Shown here: positions 21,665 through 33,230 of the stretch, piece by piece | Layout: each line of letters opens with the position of its first letter | How positions within the stretch are numbered: the first letter of the stretch is position 1 | Assembly (NCBI RefSeq): GCF_018294505.1 | Contig: NC_057809.1 | Span: forward strand, 508,983,914-509,047,913 | Source of the DNA: Triticum aestivum | Taxonomy: Eukaryota; Streptophyta; Magnoliopsida; Poales; Poaceae | Length of the DNA stretch: 64,000 bases | Reading direction: 5' to 3' | Made by a program: the position numbers and the translations under genes | The notes under the pieces: generated by a model | What the model was told of the DNA's origin: nothing | The model's input: the letters and a program-made list of their open reading frames with translations, nothing else | Database searches by the model: none

Positions 21665-24051
21665 AAGAAATTAAGAAAGCAAAGCAGCCAAGAACGAAGG
21701 ACTCACCCGGATAGTGGCTCGCGTTGACAAGAACTCCTGGGTGAACTGTTGCAGCAGGGCGGCTTGAGCTTGCAGCCGGCTCCGGACCCCTTGAGCCGCC
21801 ACATTCAGCTCGCAGTTCCCCCGCTGGGAGTCCACTCGAACGTGGCAGTGCTGGCCACCTCCAGATCTTCCGCCGACTGGCCTACGCCCGCGGCTTGGCG
21901 CAACTCCGGCGGAGCGGCGCCTCCCCCTGCGCGCCGGCCCGTCACCGGCTGCACCTCGAGGCCGGCTCTGTTCTCCGGCTCACCTCCGGCCGGCCCCTCT
22001 GGCGCCGCTGACGATTGACCGCCTTGGCCCGCTCCGGTTGGCGCTGCTGGCGGCGCTCTCCCCGCCAAGGCCACGGGGTCCTCCCCCCTCTCCAACAGCG
22101 GCGGGTCTTGGACGATCTCCTCCGCCAAGGGCAAGGGGGTGTCGGGGGCTACGGCTCGGAGAGGAATGGCGAGCAGTGGAGGCTGGCTGCGCGAGCTTTC
22201 CGCCTCCGTCTCCGCGGTAGCCGCCTCCGTCTGGGCCTTGGCTGCCGCCTCGGCCTGCTCCCTCGCTGCCTGGGCGGCCACCTTCTCCGCCGCCTCGCGT
22301 TCCTCCCGCGCTTCGCGGGCGTTCCGCTCTGTGGCCTCCCTGAGATCGGCGCGGGGGTCCACGCGGCGGGGGCTCGAAGACCCTCCAGCTGGCCCCACGA
22401 CGGAGCCGCCCGGGCCCCGCTCAAGGGAAAGTGGCGCCCTGTCCGGCAAGTAAGGAAAAGCTAAGAAGAATATTCGAAGAAAAAGAGAATGATGACAAGC
22501 CTGCGGCAAGGCAGTCGAAGACTTACGCTGAGACCGTCGTAGGCTACTTCACCGCCTTGCGGAAGCGGGCCGCTTTCGCAGCCGCCTCGTCTCGCTTGGT
22601 CGCCGCGGCGGAGGCTTTGGACTTCTTCGGCCGACTGCCGAAGAGGCCTAAAGCGGCCCGGCGCTTTTGTGCGCCGCTGCCAGTAGCCGGTGCGATAGAC
22701 GAGCCCGCGCCCTGATGGTCGGCCGCCGGCTGGCGATGCGGGGCGACTTCGGCTTCGAATTCGTCTGGCCAGTCCTCGAAGCTCGTGGTGAACCTTGAGC
22801 CTCTGGGCTCGGCACTGTCCCCCACAACGGCGTCTTCCATGGCGGACGCCCCCAAGTCCGGCTCGTCAACATCATCCACCGTGCGGTCGGGGGTATACTG
22901 GCGTTCAATTCCCGCCGCCCCAGCCGACGACGCAAGAAGAGGGTTCTGCTCAAAAGAACCGACCAGTCACAAGCCGGCCGTCATGAAGCCGGCCGACGAC
23001 AAAAAGAAGATAGAGAGAGAGGCTTACCACGGGTGGAGGATTGGCGCGGGAATACGGCACCTTGCCGTATTGCCAGTCCCCGGCGAGCTTGCAGTTGGCG
23101 ATGTAGTTAACCATGAGCGCCACCTCCGCGTGGGGCATTTCCCATGTGCTCAGACGGCTTGGGTCGAAGCGGCCGCTCATCTGACACATCATATGGGGCC
23201 GACTTTGGAGAGGAAGGATCCGGCGCTCCACGAAGGCGGCCACCAAGTCGGCCCCGCGCAAGCCTTCCGACTGAACCAACACCCGAAGCCGGGAGATGGC
23301 GGCGTTCCCGGCCGGAGACAATGACCGGGAGCAGAAGCTCCACGAGGGCTGCCTCCCAGCCAGCGGGCCGGCTACATAATCCGGCAGGTTGATGTAGTCT
23401 CCTTGCTCGGCGGCGTTCTTCGCATAGAAATAAGATCTCTGCCAGACCATCACCGACTGGATCAGGGGGATGGGCGGGAACGGATTGTTCTCGCTCGCCC
23501 TCCTCATGGCGATGAAGGCTCCGCAGGGGGCGGGCACGCCGGCGACGACCGTGCTGAGCTTGCTCTGGAAGAACTCTCCCCAGAGCTCCAGCGTGGGGAA
23601 CAGCCCCAAGAAGCCTTCGCAGAGGGAGACGAAGGCCGACAGCAGCATCACCGCATTGGGCGTGAGGTGATGCGGCTGGAGGTTGTAGAACTCCAGGAAA
23701 GAGCGCAGAAACCCGCTCGCCGGAAGGCCGAAGCCGCGCAGGCAGTGCGAGCGGAAGACGACCCGCTCGCCCTCCTCCGGCACCGGCGAGATCTCCTTCG
23801 CGGGTGCCAGGCGGACCTGTACGCGGTCGGCGCCGGGCAGGCGCCAGGTCTGGCGAAGGAACTCCACGTGGTCTTCATGGACGTTGGAGCCGTCCCACGA
23901 GCTTGACAACGCCATGAGAACGAGGCGGTGTGGAGACGCGACGGCGCTGAGACGGGAAGCTGTGACGGTAGCGAGAGGAAGAAGACGAGGGTTAGGAGGG
24001 GCGGAGCGGGAGGGAGCGTGCGAACCTCTGTCGCTCTCCCTCCTCCCCCTA

Positions 24052-24057
24052 CTTATA
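24052..24057 (-). promoter_or_regulatory. Possible antisense promoter of the element 2 antisense gene
   Basis: TATAAG reads on the minus strand about 140 bases before the proposed ATG at 23915, followed by a pyrimidine-rich leader. Element 1 has a TATA-like box at a similar distance. Confidence 0.35.
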
Positions 24058-24288
24058 GGCTCACGTGGCGGAGCTGAGGAGGCGCGGCGTGGGGAAGCGT
24101 GGGGATCGATCGTGCCCACTCCCCACGTCCCGCGATTATCGAGCCTTAACGGCGAAACGAAACTGCCTCGGGAAGGCGAGCGGCCCCTGTGGGCCACGGA
24201 AGATCCACGCCCGGACCAAGGCTCGTGAGTGGCGGGCCCGGGCCTGCGGCGGCGTCCCATCACGCGCGTGCGCTCGCAGGATCTCGCT

Positions 24289-24470
24289 NNNNNNNNNNNN
24301 NNNNNNNNNNNNNNNNNNNNNNNNNNNNNNNNNNNNNNNNNNNNNNNNNNNNNNNNNNNNNNNNNNNNNNNNNNNNNNNNNNNNNNNNNNNNNNNNNNNN
24401 NNNNNNNNNNNNNNNNNNNNNNNNNNNNNNNNNNNNNNNNNNNNNNNNNNNNNNNNNNNNNNNNNNNNNN
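24289..24470. other. Assembly gap (182 N)
   Basis: Unknown bases between the antisense gene's upstream region and the 3' LTR of element 2. Open frames drawn across it are artefacts. Confidence 1.
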
Positions 24471-24599
24471 TCCCGCCTGTAAGACGCGGGGCTTTCTGAA
24501 GTCGGCATACGCCCGCTAAGCCGGCTCTTCAGGATGGGAAGCTGACCAAGCTTCTCGTCCCCCTGCTCACCTCGGAGCTCGATCAGCTTCCGGGACTAC

Positions 24600-25068
24600 T
24601 GTCGGAGTAAATAGCCATGGGTAGCCTAGCCGGCTTCCCCTGGCCCTTCTGAAAAAGTTACGAGCCCGCCCGGCTCTCAAGAATCCAAGACATGGAGCCA
24701 CCTTCCCCTAGCTGGCTACAACCCAGGCCGGCTTTCGGAAGGCGGTCCGACTTTAGCCCTCATGAGAAGGCCGACTCCAAGAAGCCGACCATGGGAAGGC
24801 CGACTCCAAGAAGCTGGCTCCCCATAAAGCGGTCAAGACCGTGCCCACAAAGTTTGCACCCACCTAACGGTGGTGCGACAGGGCGTGGCTACAGTAAAGC
24901 CTGCCACCCCCGAATCCCGGAGCACGCCTGGCATGGAGCACCGTACGGGCTAGGCACGACCCGTCCAGCGCGGCACTGTTGCCATGTTGACCCTGGCATC
25001 ACCCACGACGAGCTGCCAGCGTGGCCCACAAACGGTGGGCCCCTTTGAGCAGAGAGACGCCCAAAGGC
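24600..25068 (+). repeat. Element 2 3' LTR, truncated
   Basis: The first 469 bases of the 1172-base LTR. It stops where element C starts at 25069. The remaining roughly 700 bases are not found elsewhere in the window. Confidence 0.9.
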
Positions 25069-28000
25069 TGTCAGGACCCCGACTCAATGCCACATCGATC
25101 TAGCATGTAACACCTCATATCACTTTGCGGCCTCACGCATGGTATTCCCACGGGTGTCGCCTTACCTTTACCCGGGACCGTTTGCGCCTTTTGGCACACG
25201 TATATGACAGTGTCGCTAGCATCCATATGATAAGGAGCCCGGGCTGACATGGCTAGTCGTAAACCCAAAGTGGCACAAACTTACAGGGACGGGCATCCAT
25301 GACCCAGCATCGAACGTGTCGGTCATCAGCGAGTGAATCCAGGCTGTAGCACTGGGCTAGCAGGACTCCGGTGAACCGGGCTATAGCGGGCTAACAGGAC
25401 TCCGGTATTCATCGCGTGACATTTCCCCGAAGGGACAGACACAGGAACGAAGAAGGACACATGCCGGCCAGCCTAAGTGTTCCGGAGCAGTAGCAAGCTA
25501 CCATGGCTCGGTGGAAACACTAGGAGACATTTCCCGGTAAGAGAGGCTACTAAAGATAAACAACTAGATAGTCAGATCCCACACATACCAATCATTTCAA
25601 TAACATACACATAATATGCTCGATATGTGCAAATACAACATGGCATCACAACATGACTCTACAACTCAAGTATTTAATCAATAGGCTCCGAGGAGCGGGA
25701 TATTACAATCATAGGTCTCATGACCCAACACTCAGAGCATACAAGTCAAAACACAAACGGAAGCTATCATGTCTGAGTACAGACAACTATAAATGAAAAA
25801 GGCTGAGGAGCCTGACTATCTACCAGATCCTGCCGAGGGCACAAGATCGTAGCTGAGGTAACAAGCTAAACGTCGAAGTCCACGGGGTACTACTAGCGAG
25901 ACTGAAGTCTCTCTGCAAAAACATAAATTAAGCAACGTGAGTACAAATGTACCCAGTAAGACTTACATCAGATCTAACTACATATGCATCATTATCAACA
26001 AGGGGATGGTGGAGTTTGACTGCAGCAAGCCAGCTTTGACTCGGTGGCTAACCTGAACTACGACTGCAAGTAACTCTTTTGAGGTGGCGCACACGAGTCC
26101 ACATATTCACCATATCAATACACCACTATGGATCCGCTCCCATCTCCCTACGAGAACGCCATCCATAGCACTCACGCTTATCTTGCGTATTTTAGAGTAT
26201 CCACTTTCACTTGTCTATGAACTATGCAAGGGGTCCAAGTTTCCATATCCGAGGAATCCGGCTATTCGAATAGATGATGTTAACCCTGCAGGGGTGTACT
26301 TCTTCACACACGCTTTCACCACTTATCGCCCTGTACACGTCATGTACCTCGGCAACCTTCAAGCGGAAGCCGGGCGAGGGAGTCGGCCACGGCCTACCTA
26401 AACACTCAAGTCTCTTGTCCAGGTTTATCGCCTATTCGGGTTCCATCCGCAAGGAGATCCGGCCGGGGTGTCGCTCACGGCCCCAAACGATGTGTGCAGG
26501 GTTCCCAAGTCCACCATCCGGGTGCCACTTGGTACACCGGGCCACTGTGCCTAGTCTGTCCCAAGCCGACCTGTACCGGGTGCCACTTGGTAGACTACTA
26601 ACACTACCTACAAATAGCAGAAACTAGTTGCAACTCCTGGACAGAGAACAAGGGTGATTAAGAAGCCGAGAGGGGCACTTAAGCATTCCAATGTGTGGTA
26701 GTAGCTGGTCATGGATCACAAACACAGAACTCAGTTCCTGAGGACGGCTGCAATGAGACAACCCACCATGTACTCCTACATGGCCTCTCACCGCTACCTT
26801 TACCAAATCGTGTTCACACACTTAGCTCACACACAGTAGGACATGTTCACACGCCTCTGATTCATCCCCGATGAATCAGACCTGACTCAACTCTAAGCAG
26901 TAGCAGGCATGACAAACAAACATGAATGAGTAGGCACAACAGGGCTCAAACAACTCCTACTCATGCTAGTGGGTTTCATCTATTTACTGTGGCAATGACA
27001 GGTCATGCAGAGGATAAAGGGGTTCAACTACCGCAGCAAGTAACAAATATGTCGTTGTTGTCCTAATGCAGTAAAAGAGAGCAGGAGCGAGAGAGTGGGA
27101 TTTTATCGGAATGAACAAGGGGGTTTTGCTTGCCTGGCACTTCTGAAGATAGCATTGAGTGTTCATCAGTGTCAACGATCACATCATCGGTACAACGTCT
27201 ACCGAGGGGGAAACAACACCGGCAAACACAGAAGAAACACAATCAATGCAATGCACAATATGATGCATGATCATGACATGGCAAAATGAATGTGTTTTGG
27301 GCTAATGCATCTAGCAACAAGTTAAATGGGGTTGGTTTGAATACAAGATTCAAATTCAAACCCCATATGTGATTATTTAAATGCCATTCACTTCATTTTT
27401 CCTAAACAGCAGTGATAAGTTGTTATAACATGCATGGAAATGGTACAGATGGATAGATTGGATTTTTCTGATAATTTTTCATATATAAATTATTTCATTT
27501 GGAGTTACGGTTGAATTTCTATGAATTATTGAAGTTTTAGCTATTTTCTGGAATTTTCAGAATTAAATTAAATCCAGAAAACATTACTGCGTCAGCATGA
27601 CGTTGGCATGACGTCAGCAGGTCAACAGGGGCTGGTCCGGGTCAAACCTGACCAGTGGGGCCCACTGGTCAGTGACTCAGGTGACTAACAGAGTTAATTA
27701 ACTCTAACTAATCAAATTAATAGCCACGGGGCCCACTGTCAGTGTCAGCACGGGGTAATTAGATTAACTAATTCGATTAGTGCTAATCCTAATTAGCTAA
27801 CAGGGCTGGGCCCCACCTGTCATGGACACAGGGGGGGTCCCGCCGTGGTCATAGTGGGTCAATCCCGCCGGCGACATGACGCCGACGAGGCCCCAGACGG
27901 CGGCGCGAATCGGAAACGCGCTACCGGGCACGGGCGAGGCCGTGCTTGGGCTCGTTGGAGAGCCCTTGCTGGTGCGCATCGAACGGTGGTGGTGGCCGTG

Positions 28001-29253
28001 CCTGTGGTGGCCGGTACCGACGACGGCGAGCTCGTGAGCAGCGGCCGGAGTTCGGGTGCGGTCAGGTTCGGCGCTGCTGCTCACAGACGAGGGAGCTGAT
28101 GCGCTGGAGGGATCTACGGGTCGCGGCTAGCGCCACGGGTGCACGCCCGTGACCGAATGGTCACCGGGGTTTCGCCGGCGACGATCCCATGCGGCGGCGG
28201 CTGCTGTTAGCAAGGGGGCAGCGGCTACGGCAAACAAACGAAGGCGGGATTAGGGGGAAGAGGACTGGGGGCTCACAGCGGTGCCGACGGAACGCTCGGC
28301 GAGGTCGGGGACGGTCCGGAGCCGACGAATTGGACGGTGATGGCCGGCGGGTCCGAGGTAGAAGACGACGGCGATGGCGATGAAGCAAAGCCCTCCGGCT
28401 CGTTTCCTTCGGCTTGGGGATGTGGTGCTCGGTTGCGGAGCTGCTGGGCACGGCCACGGGACGAGGGGTGGCCGGTGGTCATGGCTACGGCGAGCGGCGC
28501 TCTCAGGTGCGTTCGGTGACGAGAGGGAGGGAGAGCAGAGGAGGAGGAGGGGGTCCAGAGAGCGAGGGAGAAGTGAGAGGGGGTCGGGGAGGCGCGTGGC
28601 GTCACCGGGGCGTCCAGGCGGAGGAGGAGGCAGGCAGGCAGGGAGGAGGTGGCCGGGGCGCGTGGCCGCGCGCGCCGGGCGCGTGCTCATCCTCCTGGCA
28701 GAGGAGGAAGGCGACAGAGAAGGAGGCGGTGGTGGGCTGGGCCGGCTTCTGCCGCAGGCCGCACAGGTGAGTGGGCCTCAGGTAAGCGTCAGGTAAGTTC
28801 CTTCTCTCTTTTTTAATTTTTCTGTTCTGTTTGTTTTATTAATTTATTTTGCCACTGTTTTGAATTTAAAATAATTCAAACAATGCCAAAAACTCCTCTG
28901 AATATTTTTATATTGCTAGATGGACTTTTCCAAAAGCTTATAAAATATTTCAGGGGTACTTGAAATTATATTCTAGTTATATGAATATAATTCAAATTCA
29001 AATAGCTAATGAATTAAATTCAAAGTCCCAAAAATAAATCCTTAAAAATGTTCAATATTTTGGTTGGGACCAGAACCCTTGCCAAAAATTATCAAACATT
29101 TAAGAAGAGCATTTTGGAACAATGAATGAGATTTTTAGGGTTTTTGCCCTTCTTTTATTTAGGGTTTTGAGGCTTCCAATTTCCCTCAGTTCAAGTTTTC
29201 AAATTTAAACATGATGCAAACACCAGGCAGCACCAGAAGCTAGGGATGTGACA
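25069..29253 (-). repeat. Element C 3' LTR
   Basis: Reads TGTCAGGACCCC to GATGTGACA on the plus strand. It contains a GC-rich block (about 27840-28800) with overlapping open frames on both strands; these recur in the other LTR and look like leader sequence, not genes. Confidence 0.92.
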
Positions 29254-31176
29254 ACTCACCCCCACTAAACAAAAATCTCGTCCCGAGATTCAAGCGTAGG
29301 GTAAGATGAAGGGGAAATGCAAACTAGTATAATCTTCACGATCCAGGTTGCACTTCAAATGAACGTTGATTCGATCACCATCTTTGTCTCGACGTCTTGC
29401 TCTGGGAACTCCAACTAACATGACAACAAGAGGAAAGGGACAATTCCAGAAGAATCAATCTTCTCGAAGAACAATCAACTTAGGACCAACTCACAGAGTG
29501 AGTCATAGCAACATCTCTTGAGCTGAGACATGAAGCACACATCTGGAGGAATGGAGTGGAACAGATGATGAGGGTCACTAGGTAGACAACAATTCCACAC
29601 TTAAGAAGGTGGTAGACGATTGTCAACGTAGCGAGGAGTTGAGTTGCCATGATACCACAACGAGGCACCTTAGGGATGGTGACTCGTAGATATAACCCCT
29701 TAGGTGGCAAAAAGAATTACTTTTGATTCCGAGACCATTGAAACTCTTTATACCAGCCTAAGGCAATTCTTGAGTGATCGTTTGGAGGGGTTCGGTAGAA
29801 TGGCATACTCGGACTTGGATGATGTGGATTACCTTGTTGAAGACAACGTAATGGATGAATTTGCTTATCACCGGAAATGGAAGAGACCCATGGTAGAATG
29901 GCACATTGGCGGTGCAAGCTGGAAACAAAATGCAAATGTTGGGAATGATTCTGGTAACTGGGGAAGAACCCAACAATAGAGAGTGAATTCACTGTTTGAA
30001 GGTTATAGCATAACCGAAGAGACTAGGAGCAATCCCAGTTAGTGCCGATGATAACACGTAGCGCTTGTGCGTGCTCTCAAGAACTTGAGCATTTCCACAA
30101 TCATCAAGGTTTTATCAACATCCGTGTCAAGGGTGCTGACAACACAACATACTACCATGATGGCTAATGATGGATGATGCAGATGCAAAGGAAGATAACA
30201 CCTTCTTAGATTTCACCTTAGCGAGGCCAAGGAAACAAAATCTGGATGATCGACCGAGAGACATTTAGCACTCCGCTTCTAATGTTCTCCTTGACGTGCT
30301 AGTGTATCCCATTCATAGATATGGTTTGATAACTAGAACATCAAGTAAAGGTCGGACTTCGGGAGCAATAGAATCCATAAGGAACAGTTACGGAGGTAAA
30401 TCCTACGAAATCCTTATGGGGAGGTGGCCAACTTCTTCAATCAAGATACTACAATAATAGGTCTTTCGGTTGGGTGTGTTGGCCACGACATCCACCTTAC
30501 CGGTTATCGAGGGACCAATATTATAGTTCTTGGGAAAAGTTCCAACCATCATATCTGCCTGAGATTGAGATCTGGCTGGTGTCAGGATATTCCAGACTCA
30601 TCGAGTCTTAGAAAGAAAAATGAAAGTTTGCAACACAATCGACGAGATGACGTTGCGAGATTCTCGGGAAATGAACTATGATAGTAAGCTCCAAAACATG
30701 AGCTGGTTCTGCTACACACGTGTGAACACACTGTCACAGACAAACATGAACACATGGTAGTCTTATAATAAAACACTACCGAGTTCAGGGGGGAAACCAT
30801 CATCGAGGATATCGAAGTCCTTGCATAAGGTATACTCTTAAGAAGGAACTTCTTCTCCTTGAACAAATCAATCAGTGGCTTGGTGTGCTCGGGACACATA
30901 TAGAATGGAGGTAGCTAATCTCACAATCCAATGTATACTTCACACATGCATGACTGACTTGGGATGATTCCAAGGAAGCAAAAACAATCTTTCTCGGATA
31001 CACGGCGGCAACTTACACCAAGTGCACGTGAATTAGAGAAAGTCACATCTTTCATCCGGACATATGCTCCATGAGCGGGTCATGAAGATAATGCTTAGAA
31101 AAGTTTCCAATACTAGATGGATGTTCAGCATAATCATGGAGAGGTTAAATATATTGCTGATGGGCTCAACAACAAC

Positions 31177-31392
31177 TCATCCTGGTTTCCATGAAGAAGG
31201 AGTTCCATAATTATGTGAACGAGTGATAGCACTAGTCAGACCCAAACGATATAATGGTGTATGCTCGAGGAAAATCCACGAGTAAGACAACATTACGAAC
31301 ATCGTTGGTTCGGATTTGATTTGACGATAGCCCATACTCAAATCAAAGGTTTGGGTAAGATAATAGATCCAACAATTGATCACAAGGACCAA
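31177..31392 (-). pseudogene. Reverse transcriptase relic in element C
   Basis: A short minus-strand frame contains FDLSMGYRQIK, which resembles the reverse transcriptase motif with D, L, GY and Q in Gypsy elements. Flanking residues have lost similarity. It fits the expected strand and rough position within element C. It is only suggestive, because no YxDD motif could be found. Confidence 0.4.
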
Positions 31393-33214
31393 TTGATGAA
31401 GATATCATCTTTCTTCAACACACACTACACAAGAATATCCCTTTGGAACGAACTAAGTCGGGCAAGCTTCCATCTTCCAACTCTCCAAGTTGTTGTTCAG
31501 CTTAGCCAACTAGCTCAGGGGTATCCCACACAGATTCTTGGAGAAGGGGTGGTTTACAAGGATAAACCAACTTGATCACGAGCTCAACATAGCGGTCGGG
31601 TGACGACCCGATGATACTTCCAAGAAGATAATCGGAAAATCACAACCACCGATATGCTATTAGGCTCAAGAACAATCTTGCTTTTCAGGGCAAGACGATA
31701 TGATCAACAGAGCGAGGGATTGGCACAATCCTAACTCATTGATCGAAGGGTGCACCGGAAATAAGGACTAGATAGCACGCTCAGTCTTAGAATGATGATT
31801 CAAGAACCAACACGCTAAGAATGAAATTATTGTCCTTTAACTACCAAGCAACGAGGTTGCTGGGAGTATGGATTTCACACATCACAATTCATTTGTCGGT
31901 ATTCCGGTTGCATCAACACGAGGGCCGAGGAATGACTAATGATGGTGAGAAGTATCACTACGTCAAAATTCATGAGAGTTGGTGCAGTTCTCATGACAAT
32001 TCTGACATAAAGGGGGTAATACTCCAAGGTAGAATAGAACCAAAAGCTGGATTGGCATCTGATCTGTGGAATACAACTACTTTGACCCAATCCTAGATAT
32101 GGATGAGGTACTGTAGTTTGTTTCTCCAAGTCATTCAGGACAGAATGGCTTGACAGACCACAAGAGTAATAGGCATCGACAAACGAACGCACGCATACTC
32201 TCGACTATCAATTGATAGACGAAGGTCAGTAGACAACTAAAGAGGGACAACTCAAAGGAACATATAACTTTCTGAGTTGTGGATGCATAGATTAGTATGT
32301 CGAACCAAGTTCAACATAATTCTTCCGGATAACCCATGCAGAAAGGTAGAACTGGCAGAGCCACAATATATAATGGAGAACTCATCAAGAGCACTCTGGT
32401 TGTGATCGTTCAGTTCAACGAGGAACTTCTGCCATAAGTAGTTCATGGTATTTGGAAGAAGAAGATACCACGGACTTCAAGGACTATCACAAAGGTTACT
32501 AATAACCTAAGGGAACTAGCAAACACTATCGACATGAAGTAAGTAGGGTGAATCTCGGGTTCAAGAACCCCAGAATGGAATACCTACTAACTAAGTGGCA
32601 TCAAGGGATGCTTACGAGAATGATGGCCAGAATCATCACACTGGGACACAATCATGGCTAAATTACTAGATGATCCCCTAAGACACCTAGGGTCATAATA
32701 CCAGCTCCAACATATATGTCAAGGCAATAAAGTACCTCAACTCACTGATTTGTGTGATTAATCTGACCAAAGGCACATCGGAAACAGGAGGAAGGGATTT
32801 GCAAATGCATCAGACTCTTTGGAAACCTGGGATGACTCGGACAGCATAACGGCTGTAAATGCTCAGAAAAGATTTGAGACATTCACAAAAATGGTGGCAT
32901 AACCACTCAGAAGCACAATACCAAGGTTTCGAGATCAACAGTTAACATACAGAAGTCGTAGGAGCTGAACTCAAGCTTAGATCCAACAATCTTATAAGTC
33001 TATGGATTAGTAACACGTGATCCTGATAGAAAGAGGAGAAAGCCTAGTTCCTTAACCCCGTAGGAAAGATAAGATGACTCAGATCAGAAGGGCATAAGGT
33101 ATAAGGAGTAAAAAGAGCCTTACGCTCCATCCCACAATCAATTCCCTTATATAACTAAAGAATTTCTAGACTCAACTTCGACCAGTTTGGCTTGGTAATC
33201 CTACAGGCAGTCAA

Positions 33215-33226
33215 GCTCTGATACCA
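33215..33226 (-). other. Element C primer binding site (methionine tRNA type)
   Basis: On the minus strand TGGTATCAGAGC lies four bases inside the LTR edge. This is the classic plant primer site for initiator methionine tRNA and sets the element's orientation. Confidence 0.85.
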
Positions 33227-33230
33227 ACGC

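Larger units (their letters stand above)
20162..23915 (-). pseudogene. Element 2 antisense gene (six exons, one stop, one frameshift)
   Basis: Unknown function, opposite to gag-pol. Proposed exons are 23915-23028, 22945-22527, 22438-21717, 21544-21460, 21308-21042 and 20955-20162, with GT-AG introns of 82, 88, 172, 151 and 86 bases. Exon 1 has the same globular domain as element 1 (FRSHCLRGFGL, EFYNLQPHHLTPNAV, CEGFLGLFP). Exon 2 is a basic linker and carries a TAG near 22547. Exon 3 is alanine- and glutamate-rich coiled coil, with a one-base frameshift near its end (about 21840). Exon 5 continues the coiled coil. Exon 6 gives the C-terminal domain (ALEFIRAWYPGLSL) and an acidic tail. Similarity to PF04195-type proteins is from memory. 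Confidence 0.75.
11899..25068 (+). mobile_element. Element 2: nearly complete Tat-type Gypsy retrotransposon, 3' LTR cut by element C
   Basis: Order is LTR, primer binding site, gag, protease, reverse transcriptase, RNase H, a second RNase H-like domain, integrase, antisense gene and a partial LTR. Two RNase H-like domains plus an antisense extra gene are hallmarks of the plant Tat lineage. The shared 469 bases of the two LTRs differ at 21 positions by my count (4.5%). The left target repeat would be TTTGG; the right one is lost. Coding is broken by a few stops and frameshifts. An assembly gap of 182 N lies near the 3' end. Confidence 0.9.
29254..33230 (-). mobile_element. Element C internal region, decayed
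   Basis: About 4 kb with stops in every frame. I could recognise only a battered reverse transcriptase motif on the minus strand near 31180-31395. The edge at 29254-29268 is the minus-strand purine tract, with the palindrome-like motif at 29275-29289 just inside it. No gag, protease or integrase could be identified. Confidence 0.7.

Noticed and set aside
24065..24519. Open frames spanning the assembly gap
   Set aside because: They consist largely of N and are not evidence for a gene.
25064..25068. AAGGC before element C and AAGGC after the B LTR at 44172-44176
   Set aside because: It looks like a target repeat for one giant insertion, but the sequence after 44176 is not the continuation of element 2's LTR and the two LTR types differ. 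A five-base match is easily chance.
28189..28796. Long arginine- and glycine-rich open frames on both strands in the C LTR
   Set aside because: They occur in both LTR copies (also 36347-37030), are GC-driven, open on both strands and match no domain; they are best read as LTR leader.
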